DNA of 64,000 nucleotides from Ianthella basta (Eukaryota; Porifera; Demospongiae; Verongiida; Ianthellidae), in contig OZ025873.1 in the NCBI GenBank assembly GCA_964019415.1, forward strand, positions 2,916,982-2,980,981, in the 5' to 3' direction. Both the position numbers and the translations under genes were made by a program. The notes beneath the pieces were generated by a model, which ran no database searches, was not told the DNA's origin, and worked only from the letters and a program-made list of their open reading frames with translations. Each line of letters begins with the position of its first letter. Positions within the stretch are counted from its first letter, which is position 1. Below, one piece after another: positions 42,146 to 63,745 of this stretch.

Positions 42146-43813
42146 CTACAATGTCAGTTCAGCAACAAACTGGGATCTCCATGAATAATGTGTGTGTATA
42201 GGAATAAGGTACAAAGGAGTGTAAATACTGTATGTACAATCATTAAATTTGTATGTGTGTGCACCACAAGCAGCCTCTACCGAGTGAGAGTCGCTGGAAC
42301 TGATCATTCTTGGGGCTCCTTCGCAGTTGTGTTGACTTTGTACTTGCAGTTAAGCAATCACAACTGTGTAGATAGGTTAGGTGTCTCTATATTTGTTTCA
42401 TATGACACATGCAGTGCAGTGGTGATGAGGTTCAGAGAGGCTCAGTTAGTTCGCATAAAGTTGAAGTGTATAAGAATTATTCAGGAAGCAATTAGTCCAA
42501 TTGAGGCAGAAAACTAGTGCTTGGCTGAAATGCCATTATAAGACCTGAGGCTAAAGACCAGAGTGCATGGTGGTGCTTGTGTTGTGAAGGCTACCGTAGC
42601 TATGCTAAAGCAACGTCATCACCACTGATGTGACAATACATTGAAATTGAATGACACTTAAACGGTGTTAGTCAAATACACTGCTATGTGGTGTTTCACA
42701 TTGAAGCCTTAATTCTTCCTCGCTAAATGAGTGCAACCACAGAACAATCACAGTCAACGAAAGTGAAGGGTCTCTGGAGTAGACAGATTCAGCATTAATG
42801 ACATTACCATTCAAGAAGTCAACTCATTTGCGCTTCAACAGACATGCAGAACGTAGACTGAAGTTGGTGTTATAACATTCACGGCAACACACAAATGCTC
42901 ACAGCAACAATCAGTATGACATGAGCAGCTATTTTGCTGTCACATATCATCACACACTATGTGTAGGTGCGTCCCTATATTGGCTTTACCCAGCTTCTCT
43001 CACTGTCTTCACGCCCAAGGCCACAGGGTGGTCAATTTAGGGAGTTATGGCCCCATAACCTCCACAATTGGATAGCATAGCTATACACTGCATGCAAGAC
43101 GTGCACACATCCTCCACTCCACTCATCACCCATATGCATGCACGCTGTGTGTGCTTGCGTAGCTGCATGGTGTGCAGTTAATTGTGTGTACACACATGTG
43201 TGTATATTGTTTATAATACAATTTTATTTGGTATCTGTGCATGTGCATGTGTGTTCCTGACATAGATAGGTATAGGCATAAATGCATTAATTTTACAGAG
43301 CAGCAACTAAGGAGAGCATTTTTCATGCAGGAAGCTGATACCATACGTGGTGAATATGTACGCAGTGAAGTGTAGGGAATGTAATAGAGTGTAGCTGCAT
43401 GTCAAGGATTTTGTTAGCTTGTGCCCATGTGCATAATATAGAACTATTTAAATACAGACAGATAACTAGATGTAGAAGACTTAGTTACCTTCATCCAATG
43501 GACAAGTGATATGTGCAAGAGAAAGAGAGAATTACATGTGTAATGGGCAAGTGCAGGCCTGTGTGAGGGTAGGTTATGCGTGAGATGGCTTGAGGAATAG
43601 TTTGTGGTGAACATGCAGAGAGAGAGGCGCACAGGTTTGGCCCCTGCCGCTGTGCATGGCTACCAGTGTCCTAGATGTAGTTGCACTGCAAATATGCACA
43701 ATCAAATAATTCTGCCAACTGCAGATTCTACTGAGCTTCAACACTGCCTTAACCTCAAGTACCTTAGGTGGGAGCAATCGAGAGAAGCAGTGATTGACAG
43801 TTTCAACAACACT

Positions 43814-43869
43814 TACACAGATAGAAAAGACCCCAGAAACCTACACAGATAGAAAAGACCCCAGAAACC
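43814..43869. repeat. 28-bp perfect tandem duplication
   Basis: Two adjacent copies of a unit starting tacacagatagaaaagaccc lie at 43814-43841 and 43842-43869. Confidence 0.9.
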
Positions 43870-44736
43870 TTGGATTCACAGCTAGGAGACCTCTCTCTTC
43901 TCTGGGGGAGCAAAAGCCTAACAAACATCTGCCTCGTTTAGAATCTATTAAATCCCCATAATTATAAGCATACCAAGAACCTATCCATCCACCACTCCTT
44001 CAGTGCCCGTGTAGTTAATATAATATTATTCTAGTTACTGTATCTTATTACTGTACATCACCCTATATAAATATATATATGACAATAATTATTGAAGGGT
44101 AATTAATATAGTAATTGATGCTAGCTTTTGGCCTGCAGTATATACTTTGGCCCATATTATGTATTTCTACTTTATACCATATTGCACGAAAGCAGAAGAA
44201 TTAACTAGCTATATTATAAATGGCAGTTCACAATTCAGCGAATAAAAAGCTATTGGCCTAATAGTATTCTTTTTGTGCTGTTCTATAAAATTTGCTGAGC
44301 TTATAGGACAGTGTTCATTTCTTCTGAATGATGTGAACCAGTATGTTGTACCTGGTGACTGGATACTTTTGTCTGATTGTTGGATTCCTCTGCAATTCAT
44401 CAATGGTCTCCATCAACTGAAGTGAGCACATGTGCCCTGAGGAAAGTGTTATGCAGAACATTGGAGAAACAGCACACACACATCTTGTTCATTGTGTGCA
44501 CTCTAATGATATTTTGGCTTCAATACATAACATTACCTCCATGCCCAGTGCACCCAACTAACATCGATTCTTGCAGCAATATTAATCCCTTAAACAGGTG
44601 TGCATGAGGTATGCTGCATTGATGCCACTGATGCATGTCATTTGAGTTAAACTGCACTCCTTTTCTTTGTTGTGTAGCAAATTTTAGCAATAGAGCTTAC
44701 TGCAATATTGTAGAGGCTCATAGTTGGGTTGATAAT

Positions 44737-44919
44737 ACACTGATACAAGATTCTTGAGCAAGACACAACTGATAATGATAAATCAAAAGCAGGATGTTTC
44801 GACCCTGAGGTCTTTGTGAACTGCGTACAGGATTAGGACGAAGACCTCCGGGTCAAAATGTCCTGCATTTGATTTATCATTAACAGTTGTGTCTTGCTCA
44901 AGAATCTCGTATCAGTGTA
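44737..44919. mobile_element. Fold-back (MITE-like) element, about 183 bp
   Basis: Left arm about 44737-44814, right arm about 44841-44919; for example acactgatacaagattcttg pairs with caagaatctcgtatcagtgt at the outer ends. Roughly 85-90% of arm bases pair. The inner part also contains a shorter ggtcttt/aagacct pairing. No ORF is present. Confidence 0.8.
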
Positions 44920-45012
44920 GAAACTTACTGTAGTTGAAGATTAGATAGAACATGGGTTTAATGAGAAATCTTGAAAATTTCTCATTTTGCTAAAAAATAG
45001 ACTAGTCCTACC

Positions 45013-46385
45013 TTAAGCATAAAAGGTCACACTTGCAGACACACAGGCTCTGTACAGGTGCATGAGTACAATAGGTATCCCTAACCAACCCCAGAGGTCT
45101 TGCAGGATACGCCCTGAGATGGAGTAGGGTACAGTGGGACGCTCTTCCTGGTTGTATTCATATGTGTGCATCAAAATAGCTCCTTTTGGTTCAAGGACGG
45201 AGAGGATCAGGTCTGCATATCTGTACATACAGAGGGCAAAGAGAGGAATAGGCTATAAGAGGCTATATGACTTGTGTGAGACAAGTATAAGCTTCAGGGA
45301 ATGCAGTGGAAATTTTGTACAGCTCAAACTTACACACTATGTCATTGCACCTACTTCTGCCTGTCCTTCACATTCACTGACCCCATGCCTCCACGGTCCC
45401 AGACAGCATCAAAAACACCAAGATTGTCCCTGAATTGTAGGCCAGTTTTAATGAACACATCACTTGCAAAGATAGGATGTATTATTATCACATGCTGTGT
45501 ACTGTTCTGTAGTGACCAACGTACACTTGCCTGGAACATTCAAAAAAGTCTCCTTGCCATATTTCAATGCTCACTCCATTTGTACACTGAGAATAGGGCA
45601 TGGAAAGAATAAAGAGAGGAAGCAGTAGGGGAAGGGATAAGGACGAGGCAGAAAGGGGAATAGGAGAGTATGGAGAAGAGCAGATGAGGATGAGAGGGAG
45701 ATACAGATACAGTGTAGTGAGCAAACTATAGCGTAGTAATACATATATGCATGCCATTTTGTAGTACAGTGATCAAGGTGTATACGTAGGCATTGTACAT
45801 ATATCAAACCCACCTTGTACCACACCCTTTTGCCAAACTGCTCCTGTTCATAAGGCAGGTGGTTCTCCACAAAAAACTCTTTGACAGCTCGCTCTGAGAT
45901 GTCCACACCCACCACCTTGTGACCAGCTTCAGCAAGCCTATAGAGATACATAGGTGTACGTGTCACTGTGTGTGTGCAGCTCAATGGCAAGTAAACATAA
46001 CGTGTACCGTCTACACAGTCCAAGTACCAAAATATTATACCCTATTATTACAGTGAAGCCATAAGGTAGTTCTGTAATGTAACTGCAATGACTTACCAGA
46101 GGAGATCAAGTGTTTTGCCAGAAAATGGTACTAGGATCCGTAGCTTTTTGTTTTTGCCTCCAATTCTCTCCAGCAAAGCAGGAAAGTGGTCCTTAAGAGT
46201 CCTGCATGCATGGGGTATGCCGTTATGGGCACACAGACATGCAAGCAGTCGCACTGCGTACAACCACATAACTAATTCATATGTACATGCTAAACATATA
46301 GTATGTGTACAGCAATCTTCAGGCAGGCTAGTATAAAGTGCAACAATTTTCTTATGCTACGGAAAATTATATATTATTATTATTA

Positions 46386-46434
<49 letters not shown>

Positions 46435-49433
46435 CATTATTCATTTATTGACAATATTATTATTATAATACAGTAGTGATAAAACATAATATGGGAAGGG
46501 TCACTTTATTATAATAGTAATAATAAATGATAATAATGATAATTATTATTATAAGACAAAGGGACACAGATACGCATTACAATAATTGAACAATCATACT
46601 GATAAATTAAATTAAATTAAATCAATCAAATCAATTCAATTAAATCAATCAATCAATCAATAGACTGGAGTCCTGGCAGCTCCAAAGTGCTCTGCACAGA
46701 GGCAGAGTTCCCCATCTGGATAGCCACAGATAGTCGCTGGAGCAGGTAGGCGAAAGACTGAGGCTCCCCTGTGGTTGCCTTCAGCCTGCGGCCTAGGTTT
46801 CGGAGGAAACTCAATGAATCTGGACCTATTGTGCCGCAGGTTTCCACTGCAATAGGCTGGAATACATAGGACCTGTCAAGGTGGGCGTACTTGCTCTGCT
46901 TGTTCTTCTCTGCTGCAGCTGCAGCCCCTCCCGCTTCCCTGGACGACCCCCGAATGCGGGAGTCGCAAAAGGAGTCCACGCATGTTGCGTCCCACACGAG
47001 GAACTTTCCCTCCGTCCATGGGATGAGGGTAACACCATCTGGGCGCTTCCCATCAGCTCTGTGAAGGCCAGATGGTTCAAGTCTGCTGGGGATGTTGGCT
47101 GAAGCTAACGAGTGGTAGATGGTGTTATTCAGCATCTGATGGCGAGGGATTCTGCCTTGGCTCATCCTGCAGCTCAGACCATGAAGGCCGAGCTTGTCGA
47201 CAGGTCCTCCGCAGAAGCTGCAGGAGTGGGGTAGGCATATGGAGGCGCCCACTCTGAGACCAATGGCAATACGGATAGCCTCGTTGGGCATGCGAAGACC
47301 CAGTGAGGAGATAGGTGGTGCGTTCAACCATGCCCCAGACTCGAATGAGCCGGCACCAAGCAGCCGTGATGTTGAGATCTCATTGGTGCAGTGCTCCAGA
47401 AGGGTGTCGAATGTGTGCTGGACTACAGGCCCGTCCCAGGATTTCTGGCGATTTACGGCAGAAGGGACCGGTGTGTCTTCAGGCAGTGCCTGTTTCCATT
47501 TAGACAGAGCCAGGTCCCTGTCAATGTATGGGGTAGACGACAGGTGGTCGGGGAGAAGCTCCTGCATTAGGTCTGAGGCCCCACCAGCAGATGCCAAAAA
47601 GGCAGATGGTGCAAGAGTGGAGGCACTTCGAAACCCAAGGCCACCTGATTTCACAGGGAGGGTTGCCTGGAGCCATGAGTCTCCCTGATCAAAATCAATG
47701 TTGGTGATCCTCGAAACAATGGACTCCAGAAGGTGGTCCCAAGACTCAAGGAGTGGGGACAAAAAGGCTGGTGACGTTCGTAAGATGTGCAAGAGCTTTG
47801 GGATGGAAAGGGAGTGTCGCAGGATAGTGATGGCATCGTGCATTTGGAGGTGGCAAAGTCGTTCCCCCATCACTTTCAACTGGCGACATTGTTCCTCAAT
47901 GCAAGCCTGCAGTGCCTCCTTCCCTAGGGGAGAACCCAACAAGATGGCATGGGAGGCATGAACATACTGCAGACCTGGAAAAGCCGACAGAACAGGGCTG
48001 ACTGAGGACTCACTGTGAGACAGCACTTCAGACTTGTCTACATTTAGGAATAGCCCTAATGCCTTCCCCTGATTCTCAATTTTCAATAGGTCTGATTCGA
48101 TGTCCTCAAAACTCCCGCCAATTGTGCCGTCATCAAGGTAGAACACTGTGAATTCCGATGACAGGCTGGATACCAGGTTGTGAATACCCAGGCAAAACAG
48201 CATTGGGCCCAGGGGGTCCCCCTGCTGTATGCCCTCAGCAGACGACACTTGCACATCGTTCCACAAAAGGATGGAAGGAGAACTGTATGCTGAGTGGACG
48301 AAAGGCAGCAGATCTGGGATGTGGTCCTTGACAGCTCTCAGCATTTTGTCCCGACGAAGAGAGTTGAATGCATTCTTAAAATCCACTTTTACCATGGCTT
48401 GGTGGGGAGGTAGGTGATTCAAGTAAATTCGGCTGGCATGGACAGCTGCCTCGATGCCGCCCGCGACTCCAAAACCCAGCTGGCGGGGTGCCAGCATCTG
48501 GGGAATGGATTCGAGGGCATGTAGGCTGGCACATTTTGAGGCAAGTCTTCTCAGAGTGCAACCTACTGCAATTGGGCGAATACCACCACTTTTCTTAGTT
48601 AGGGCAGTCAGATTTGCTCCAAAGAAGAGGGGGCAGATAGAGGTGGGGGTTCTGCCTTCAAGAATCAGTGTGGTAAGGCCTACTAGAGCTGTTAAGAGGG
48701 ATGCGCCCCCATCACCTGCTGATGGACTTGTAAGGTCTTTGAGATGTTGAGGGAGTAGGCCATCAAAGCCTCCACTCGATCCTTTGGGGAAGGATGAGAT
48801 TACCTTCATGATGACTTGGGTATCAACGGTGAAAGCGAGTGGTGATGTGTGTTCCAAGGAAGGGATGTCAGAGTCAGGCGGTGGCAGAGGATGCTTAGCT
48901 TTGAGGGCTTGTAGGGTCTCACTACTGGGTTCTGCAATAGCATCCTCGCTGCAAGCCAGCCGGACAGCCCCTCGGTAATCACCCTCTTCCAGTTTACTGG
49001 AGACCCTGGAGGCCAGTTGCTCCATCTGGTTGTGCTTTTTGGGTGGTCTCACTCGCTGGGGAGGCCGAGTAGCAGGTGTCTCCGTGGACGGTTCCTGGGT
49101 CACTTGCTTGTTGATCAGGGTTGCCAAACTCCAGCGTTTACCCCCTCTGGCAGGTGTTTGCAGACATTTCTTGGAAAAGGAGAGCAATCCCACCCAAGAG
49201 GACACATCGTTTCTAGAGACGACCTGCTTAATCACATTGGCCAGCCTTCGCGCGACAGTCACTCTAGAGAGCCGAGGTATTCGCTTCACAGTCCTAATCG
49301 GCGAGCTAAGGTGTGAAATCAGGGATTCAATTTCAGCTTGTGTAGAGATATCAAGTTGTTGATCACTGGCTAATTGATGAACGGTTTCTGGTGGTGGTAC
49401 CGGTTATTATCATTATTATTATTATTATTATTA

Positions 49434-49478
<45 letters not shown>

Positions 49479-51857
49479 GAGTGCACACATGCAAAAACAG
49501 CACTAGGGTACAAAACCAATGAGGCACTGTTAAGTGTAATCACACACAACATAGATGTAGTCCACAAAAACAATCAATCTGAGTCAGCCAAATCTTGCAG
49601 TCCACATTCGGTAGATCAACTGGGACATCTCACAGTCTTTGCAAGCTAAGTCTGTGATTGCAGCAGATTGCAGTTAGGGATGCAGAATTGCGGAGCTTTT
49701 CTTCCACCTTTGTCAGGAGAAGCTGTCTATCTGACGCCCACTGAGGACACCGTAACAACCAATGGTTGCAGTCTTCCACCTCCTCATATCCCTCACACTC
49801 TCTACACATTCTCTCTTCTCGTGGGATACCCCTCCACTGACCTGTTTCAATCTGGAAGGGGGCAGTTCCTCCTCTCAGCGTCATCAGACTTTCTTCTGGC
49901 TCTTCTTCACCTTCCAACATCTACCATCAAAGCCATTCATACATACAGAATTCAAGACACGGAGCTTGGGTTTGCTGCCAAGGTCTACTGCCCAATCTTT
50001 CTCCACACACCGGTACACAGCACTCCTCAGCATCTCCATGAGTTGCCCCCCCTGACACCTCCGCCAGAGTAACACAGCTGTTGTCATACCAACCAAAGGC
50101 TTCAAAACACCTTCTCGACTTCCCCATTCACTGGCCTCTTCCTGGTGCCTCCAGAGTCGCATAAGCCAGTCTCTGTATCAAATGATGATGATAGCGTTGA
50201 CCAGTCAGTACTCTATGCCAAAACGTAATGCATCTTATTCTGTCTTCCCATCCCGCAGGTGTCACTTCCATCTCTGCAAAAAGTGATGTCCTAGGATGAG
50301 ACCTAGGAACACCAAAGTATGAATGGAGAGCTGGACCTGCTCCAATGATTCCAGACCTCTCTAAGGCAACCCCAAGCTTCCTCTCCATAAGGGAGTACAG
50401 AATTCACCATGGAGTCCAACGGCTTCCTGTAGGTGCAACCATATTATATACAACATACCAGCTGTAGACTGAGCACCCCGGAGAAGGAAATCCAAGGCCC
50501 TTCTACCAGCCTCAGCTCTATCTTTCACCATTGCATTCAAATCTGGATATTCATCAATGACGCATCCCAAGTACTTGTATTTGGCAACCACAGGGATTGC
50601 CTCACCTCCGATGGAAAACTGATGGTCATGCACATTTGGCACATGATTTCCTCCTGAAATGAATGATGGCAAATTTATCTGCATTCATCTTCATCCCCCA
50701 TCTAGCACACCATTCCTCCAACACCATAAGACTCTGTTACAGCCCCTCCACATCCTTACCAAACACTGAGGTGTTATCTGCAAACAATAACCCAGGAAGG
50801 AGCAGACCACCACATTTAACCCCACACCTCTTCAGTTTTAACTCCACAATCAATGTACAGGGAGAATAACAGAGGGGACAGCACACAATTACCCGCGTCT
50901 GAGACCAGTACTCACTGGGAAGCAGTCACTCCACTTATTACCAATCTTCACTTCCATCAAGTTTTCCAGGTATAAAACCCAAAGCATTGATAGAAACTTT
51001 CCCATCACACCATATCCTCTCAAGCATCCCCACAATTTCTTCCCGTTCACTCTGTCATATGCCTTACTAAAATCAATAAAGGCAGCCAAAAAGCCATCCT
51101 CTTGCAACACAACCTTAGTCTGGCCCAACAGAATTAATGAAAAACAATTTGGTCCCTGCAGCCTCTACCTCTCCTGAAGCCACCCTGTTCTTCCACAACC
51201 AACCTGTATTCTTCAACCACAGTAGCCAGCCTCTCCTTTAGGATGTGACAAAAGATCCTACACATCTTGTGCCTACTCCTTACCTCCACCAATCCACTCA
51301 CCACCAGCTCCATAAAGCCTGCATAGACAGCGCCCAGCTTCACCTAATCACCATAAATCGATCTAAGCTCCTCCATAATCCAATCGATGGCAGCATATAC
51401 AGAGGTAGTATATATTGATGATATACACTAGCTCTGTATATCTTGCACAGTGTGCGCCTGCAGTACATGATTATTATGTGAATGGCAGTGCTGCAGTGTA
51501 GTGGTTTCCAGCTCACTTTGTCACTGAGAAACCATTAGTTTGTGGTGGGTGGCATCGATCACTGTGTATCATGGTTGGCTGTGCTACTGCATGGTGGCAG
51601 TTGAGATGCTAGTGGCGATAAATAAATATACTCAGCCTGACAGTCTGGAGCTGTGTTGCAGTATTGCTCATGGCAACTCAAGAAGGGAATTTGAGTGTAG
51701 GCACCTCTAGTATACGTACACTACATCCCATGCAGTTATATAGATGGCAAGCTGTGCAATTCTCTGCTTACTGGTCTACTTCACTCTGATGCCAGCGTGG
51801 GTCTTTTTCCCAAAGCTGAAGCCAATCCTCTTGTGTGCACTCTTGTACAGAAACCAT
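45013..51857 (-). CDS. TPMT: Thiopurine S-methyltransferase-like (TPMT family), 228 aa model
   Basis: Six exons, high to low: 51857-51772, 46201-46097, 45937-45814, 45586-45531, 45462-45355, 45220-45013; phases agree. Exon 1 gives MVSVQECTQEDW and LWEKDPRWHQSEVDQ, the family's N-terminal W...WHQ signature. It is followed by LRILVPFSGKTLDLLWLAEA (SAM-binding motif I), GHKVVGVDISERAV, WQGDFF, FDAVWDRGGMG and YADLILSVLEPKG. Family members transfer a methyl group from S-adenosylmethionine to thiols in the cytosol. The 45531/45530 junction is a GC donor (CAG then GCAAGT). Intron 1 is 5.57 kb and holds two retrotransposons on the same strand. The C-terminus (ILQDLWGWLG...FYA) does not show the usual family end; a further exon may exist, or the end is altered. 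Confidence 0.85.
46370..46445. repeat. (ATT)n microsatellite at the 3' side of the retrotransposon
   Basis: The tract is mostly perfect ATT/TTA with a few ATC units, and AT-rich sequence continues to about 46600. Confidence 0.9.
46600..49403 (-). mobile_element. Non-LTR retrotransposon with restriction-like endonuclease, 5' truncated, inserted in a TAA microsatellite
   Basis: The element lies between two (TAA)n tracts (46370-46445 and 49404-49479). On its own strand it ends in an ATTG-rich tail at about 46620-46665. Its single ORF is open right up to the 5' microsatellite, so the 5' end, including any N-terminal zinc fingers, is probably lost. It sits in TPMT intron 1 in the same orientation as the host gene. 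Target-site duplications cannot be told apart from the microsatellite. Dong, an R4-clade element of silkworm, is known to use TAA repeats; relation to it is inference. Confidence 0.75.
46653..49289 (-). CDS. Reverse transcriptase / restriction-like endonuclease polyprotein, about 878+ aa
   Basis: There is no in-frame stop across the ORF; the frame stays open upstream to about 49399, and the residue at 49289 is a GTG, not a proven start. Reverse transcriptase motifs: MVKVDFKNAFNSLRRD (motif A, about residue 304), GIQQGDPLGPM (B, about 355), FYLDDGT (C, about 384) and LGLFLNVDKSEV (D). The C-terminal part has a CCHC knuckle (CSFC...H...C, about 689-706), then KRPDG (about 749) and WDATCVD (about 766). 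This is the order of the PD-(D/E)XK-like endonuclease of R2/R4/CRE-type elements. The ORF looks intact, so the insertion may be fairly young. Confidence 0.85.
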   Translation of the reverse strand: MKRIPRLSRVTVARRLANVIKQVVSRNDVSSWVGLLSFSKKCLQTPARGGKRWSLATLINKQVTQEPSTETPATRPPQRVRPPKKHNQMEQLASRVSSKLEEGDYRGAVRLACSEDAIAEPSSETLQALKAKHPLPPPDSDIPSLEHTSPLAFTVDTQVIMKVISSFPKGSSGGFDGLLPQHLKDLTSPSAGDGGASLLTALVGLTTLILEGRTPTSICPLFFGANLTALTKKSGGIRPIAVGCTLRRLASKCASLHALESIPQMLAPRQLGFGVAGGIEAAVHASRIYLNHLPPHQAMVKVDFKNAFNSLRRDKMLRAVKDHIPDLLPFVHSAYSSPSILLWNDVQVSSAEGIQQGDPLGPMLFCLGIHNLVSSLSSEFTVFYLDDGTIGGSFEDIESDLLKIENQGKALGLFLNVDKSEVLSHSESSVSPVLSAFPGLQYVHASHAILLGSPLGKEALQACIEEQCRQLKVMGERLCHLQMHDAITILRHSLSIPKLLHILRTSPAFLSPLLESWDHLLESIVSRITNIDFDQGDSWLQATLPVKSGGLGFRSASTLAPSAFLASAGGASDLMQELLPDHLSSTPYIDRDLALSKWKQALPEDTPVPSAVNRQKSWDGPVVQHTFDTLLEHCTNEISTSRLLGAGSFESGAWLNAPPISSLGLRMPNEAIRIAIGLRVGASICLPHSCSFCGGPVDKLGLHGLSCRMSQGRIPRHQMLNNTIYHSLASANIPSRLEPSGLHRADGKRPDGVTLIPWTEGKFLVWDATCVDSFCDSRIRGSSREAGGAAAAAEKNKQSKYAHLDRSYVFQPIAVETCGTIGPDSLSFLRNLGRRLKATTGEPQSFAYLLQRLSVAIQMGNSASVQSTLELPGLQSID
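49404..49479. repeat. (TTA)n microsatellite at the 5' side of the retrotransposon
   Basis: About 25 units of TTA with one ATC interruption. Together with the tract at 46370-46445 it brackets the element. Confidence 0.9.
49640..51345 (-). pseudogene. Decayed non-LTR retrotransposon (LINE) reverse transcriptase fragment
   Basis: Pieces in changing frames read, in order, EEQGGFRRGRGCRDQI and AFIDFSKAYDRV (motif A), then LFADNTSVF near 50770-50790 (motif C). Next come VVAKYKYLGCVID, RDRIRCITFWHRVL-like segments and a C-terminal CRECEGYEEVEDCNHWLLRC knuckle. Frameshifts separate the pieces. The catalytic FADD/YADD motif has changed to FADN, and the 5' part including any endonuclease is absent. 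It shares strand and intron with the TPMT gene. Confidence 0.8.
51346..51771. other. Rest of TPMT intron 1
   Basis: AT-rich intron sequence between the decayed LINE and the first TPMT exon. I see no exon or recognised element. Confidence 0.5.
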
Positions 51858-52801
51858 TGCAGTGGTGCAGGAATTGAATACTGAATACAACCAAATTCTT
51901 AAGCTTGAGACAATCTTTCTAATTCAGTTATCTCTTGTGAGATATAAAGTAGCTTCTGTCTATATATATCCCTGTCATTAGTTCTAAGCGCTTAGTATTT
52001 CCTCATAATTGTTGTACCAGTTACTGCATGGGTCCATTGACTGCATGAACATGTGCCTGGTGCAGGATTATAACAGCTGGCCTCGGCCAGGCACATATAC
52101 ATTTAACCTGTTATACCTGCATAGTACGGTAGGTATGTAACAGTATGACCTATATGGTATACCATCCTCACACTGAGCTGTATACCATGATAGGTGATGC
52201 CTACCTGTATAATTTAAGTGTTAAGTAGGACATGGATTCCATTAGGAATTTCTTGGGGGGGTGTCCACAGGTAATGCTGATACAGTGAGTGAGACCCATG
52301 TAATCAAGTCTCTCAATTGTTGAATAGACTCCACCCTTCCCCTCCCATCCCCTCACCTCCTGCCCACAAGGCTATAATACATGTACATATATAATAATGT
52401 GCATGTATGTATGCAGGGAATGTAGTGATACAATCACCATACAATCACCATGCATAGCTACATGTATACCAGACAGCACATTATAATAATAGTACTGCTT
52501 ACGTGAGGATGTATACACATGTTGGGTAATAGGCATACCCCGTGATTATAATATATTCAGACGCTGATTGCCACATCATCATTGAACCAACTACATGCAC
52601 TTGCTCCTATACTTAATCTACATTGAATCACATCGTATCACTAAAACAATTAGCTACACAGCTACACAAATGTCAACTCATGATAGATGCATAGCTACAG
52701 ATGAATTATGGTACAAATTTCTGCTAGCAAATGTGTAAGGAGATAACTATGTTATGCTATGCTGCTTAAAGCAATGCAGCCCTAATGATGACACTCGCAG
52801 A
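51858..52801. other. Intergenic region between TPMT and the cystatin gene
   Basis: Both neighbours are on the minus strand, so this holds the TPMT promoter and the cystatin 3' end. A small hairpin (tgcctgg...ccaggca) lies at about 52053-52090. No coding exon is seen. Confidence 0.55.
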
Positions 52802-53259
52802 TCACTTGCTTCCAACGACTGGCACTTCCGGAAGAACAGAGAATACCTTTGGCTTGTAGCACTGTTCCAGTATAGGTGCTGCGTTACCCAGTCCTTGGAA
52901 CACTTGGATGTGCATTAGGGTGTTAACATCAGTGCGCAGCTACAGGGGGGGGGGGGGGGGGGGCTCACATGTGTGTATGGCCGGGAATATAATAATGTCT
53001 GTTTAATTATTATACTGCAACCTGCCTGTGTAGTGTGTATAAAATGACGAGTGATTATATACTAACTCACTAGGATCAAATAGTTGACGCCTGCAACAAC
53101 CTGACTGTAGTAGTACAACGCCTGGCAAGCCCCAAGGTCCATGTTCAGCTTCTCTTCAATCTGGGGCTTCAATTTGTTCACCAGCTCCTGAATCTCTGGA
53201 GTGGCAGTGTTGGGTGGGTTAGGTGGGATGGGAGACCAACCTCCAGGAACTCCTGCCAT
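52802..53259 (-). CDS. Stefin-type cystatin (cysteine protease inhibitor), 108 aa
   Basis: Two exons: 53259-53071 and 52939-52802, joined in phase 0 across a GTGAGT...CTGTAG intron that contains a poly-G run. The protein starts MAGVPGGW and has no signal peptide. ATPEIQELVNKLKPQIEEKL fits the stefin helix, and QVVAGVNYLIL (QVVAG at residues 53-57) is the first inhibitory hairpin; the conserved N-terminal glycine is present. Family members (cystatins A and B) tightly inhibit papain-like proteases such as cathepsins in the cytosol and nucleus. There are no cysteines in disulfide positions, as expected for stefins. The C-terminal tail is about 10 residues longer than in human cystatin B. Confidence 0.9.
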
Positions 53260-53772
53260 CTTATACTTGTTTGGTAGCTAACAGTTCTTGTCCCAGAGAG
53301 CGAGTGTTGCGACCTTCTGTTTGCTTTCGATTGACCTCAAGTGAGCTGTACCACAGTGTTGAGACAGCTGCCCCTAAACTAATTAGGGCCACCTCTACGC
53401 CCACACAAGACATGGAATGCATGTGCTGTCAACAACATTCCTGAAGCACAATTTCAAAATAAAATTCACTGCTAGCTATGGCCATAGCAAGGCTAGTCCA
53501 TTAATAGTTTGTAGCTGATGAGAGCTTTCGTGGGTCGAATGTCCTATTATTATACATTTTAACAATTAACACTATCTGCTACAACATTTGAAATCTGACA
53601 ATACAAGCAGTATTTGGATATGCACAGATACATTGTACATACGTATGTATGTGCACACCATACTGTAGGTGAGCTACAGCCAGTCTTACTGTGAGGCAAG
53701 TAATGTTAACAGAGTACATAGCAATGTGTGTAGTGCAATGGTGTTGTGGGTAAGAGTTCTCAGTTCCGGTAG
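53260..53772. other. Intergenic region between cystatin and TPR
   Basis: Both neighbours are on the minus strand, so this stretch must contain the TPR 3' UTR and the cystatin promoter. I see no clear poly(A) signal for TPR and no exon. Confidence 0.5.

Positions 53773-63745
<9,973 letters not shown>

Larger units (their letters stand above)
42146..45012. other. Gene-poor intergenic region
   Basis: No convincing exons are seen. A possible ATTAAA poly(A) signal for the USP gene lies at 42242-42247. Open frames such as 42188-42517 have no recognisable protein features. The stretch also holds a 28-bp direct duplication at 43814-43869 and a fold-back element at 44737-44919, listed apart. Sequence becomes AT-rich from about 43900. 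Confidence 0.6.

Noticed and set aside
42188..42517. 109-aa plus-strand ORF after the USP gene
   Set aside because: No domain, no splice partner and microsatellite-like start; probably 3' flanking sequence.
43574..43852. Small ORFs on both strands in the intergenic gap
   Set aside because: Short, without recognisable motifs or splice context.
46826..49316. Several overlapping ORFs within the retrotransposon
   Set aside because: They are out-of-frame shadows of the single reverse transcriptase ORF.
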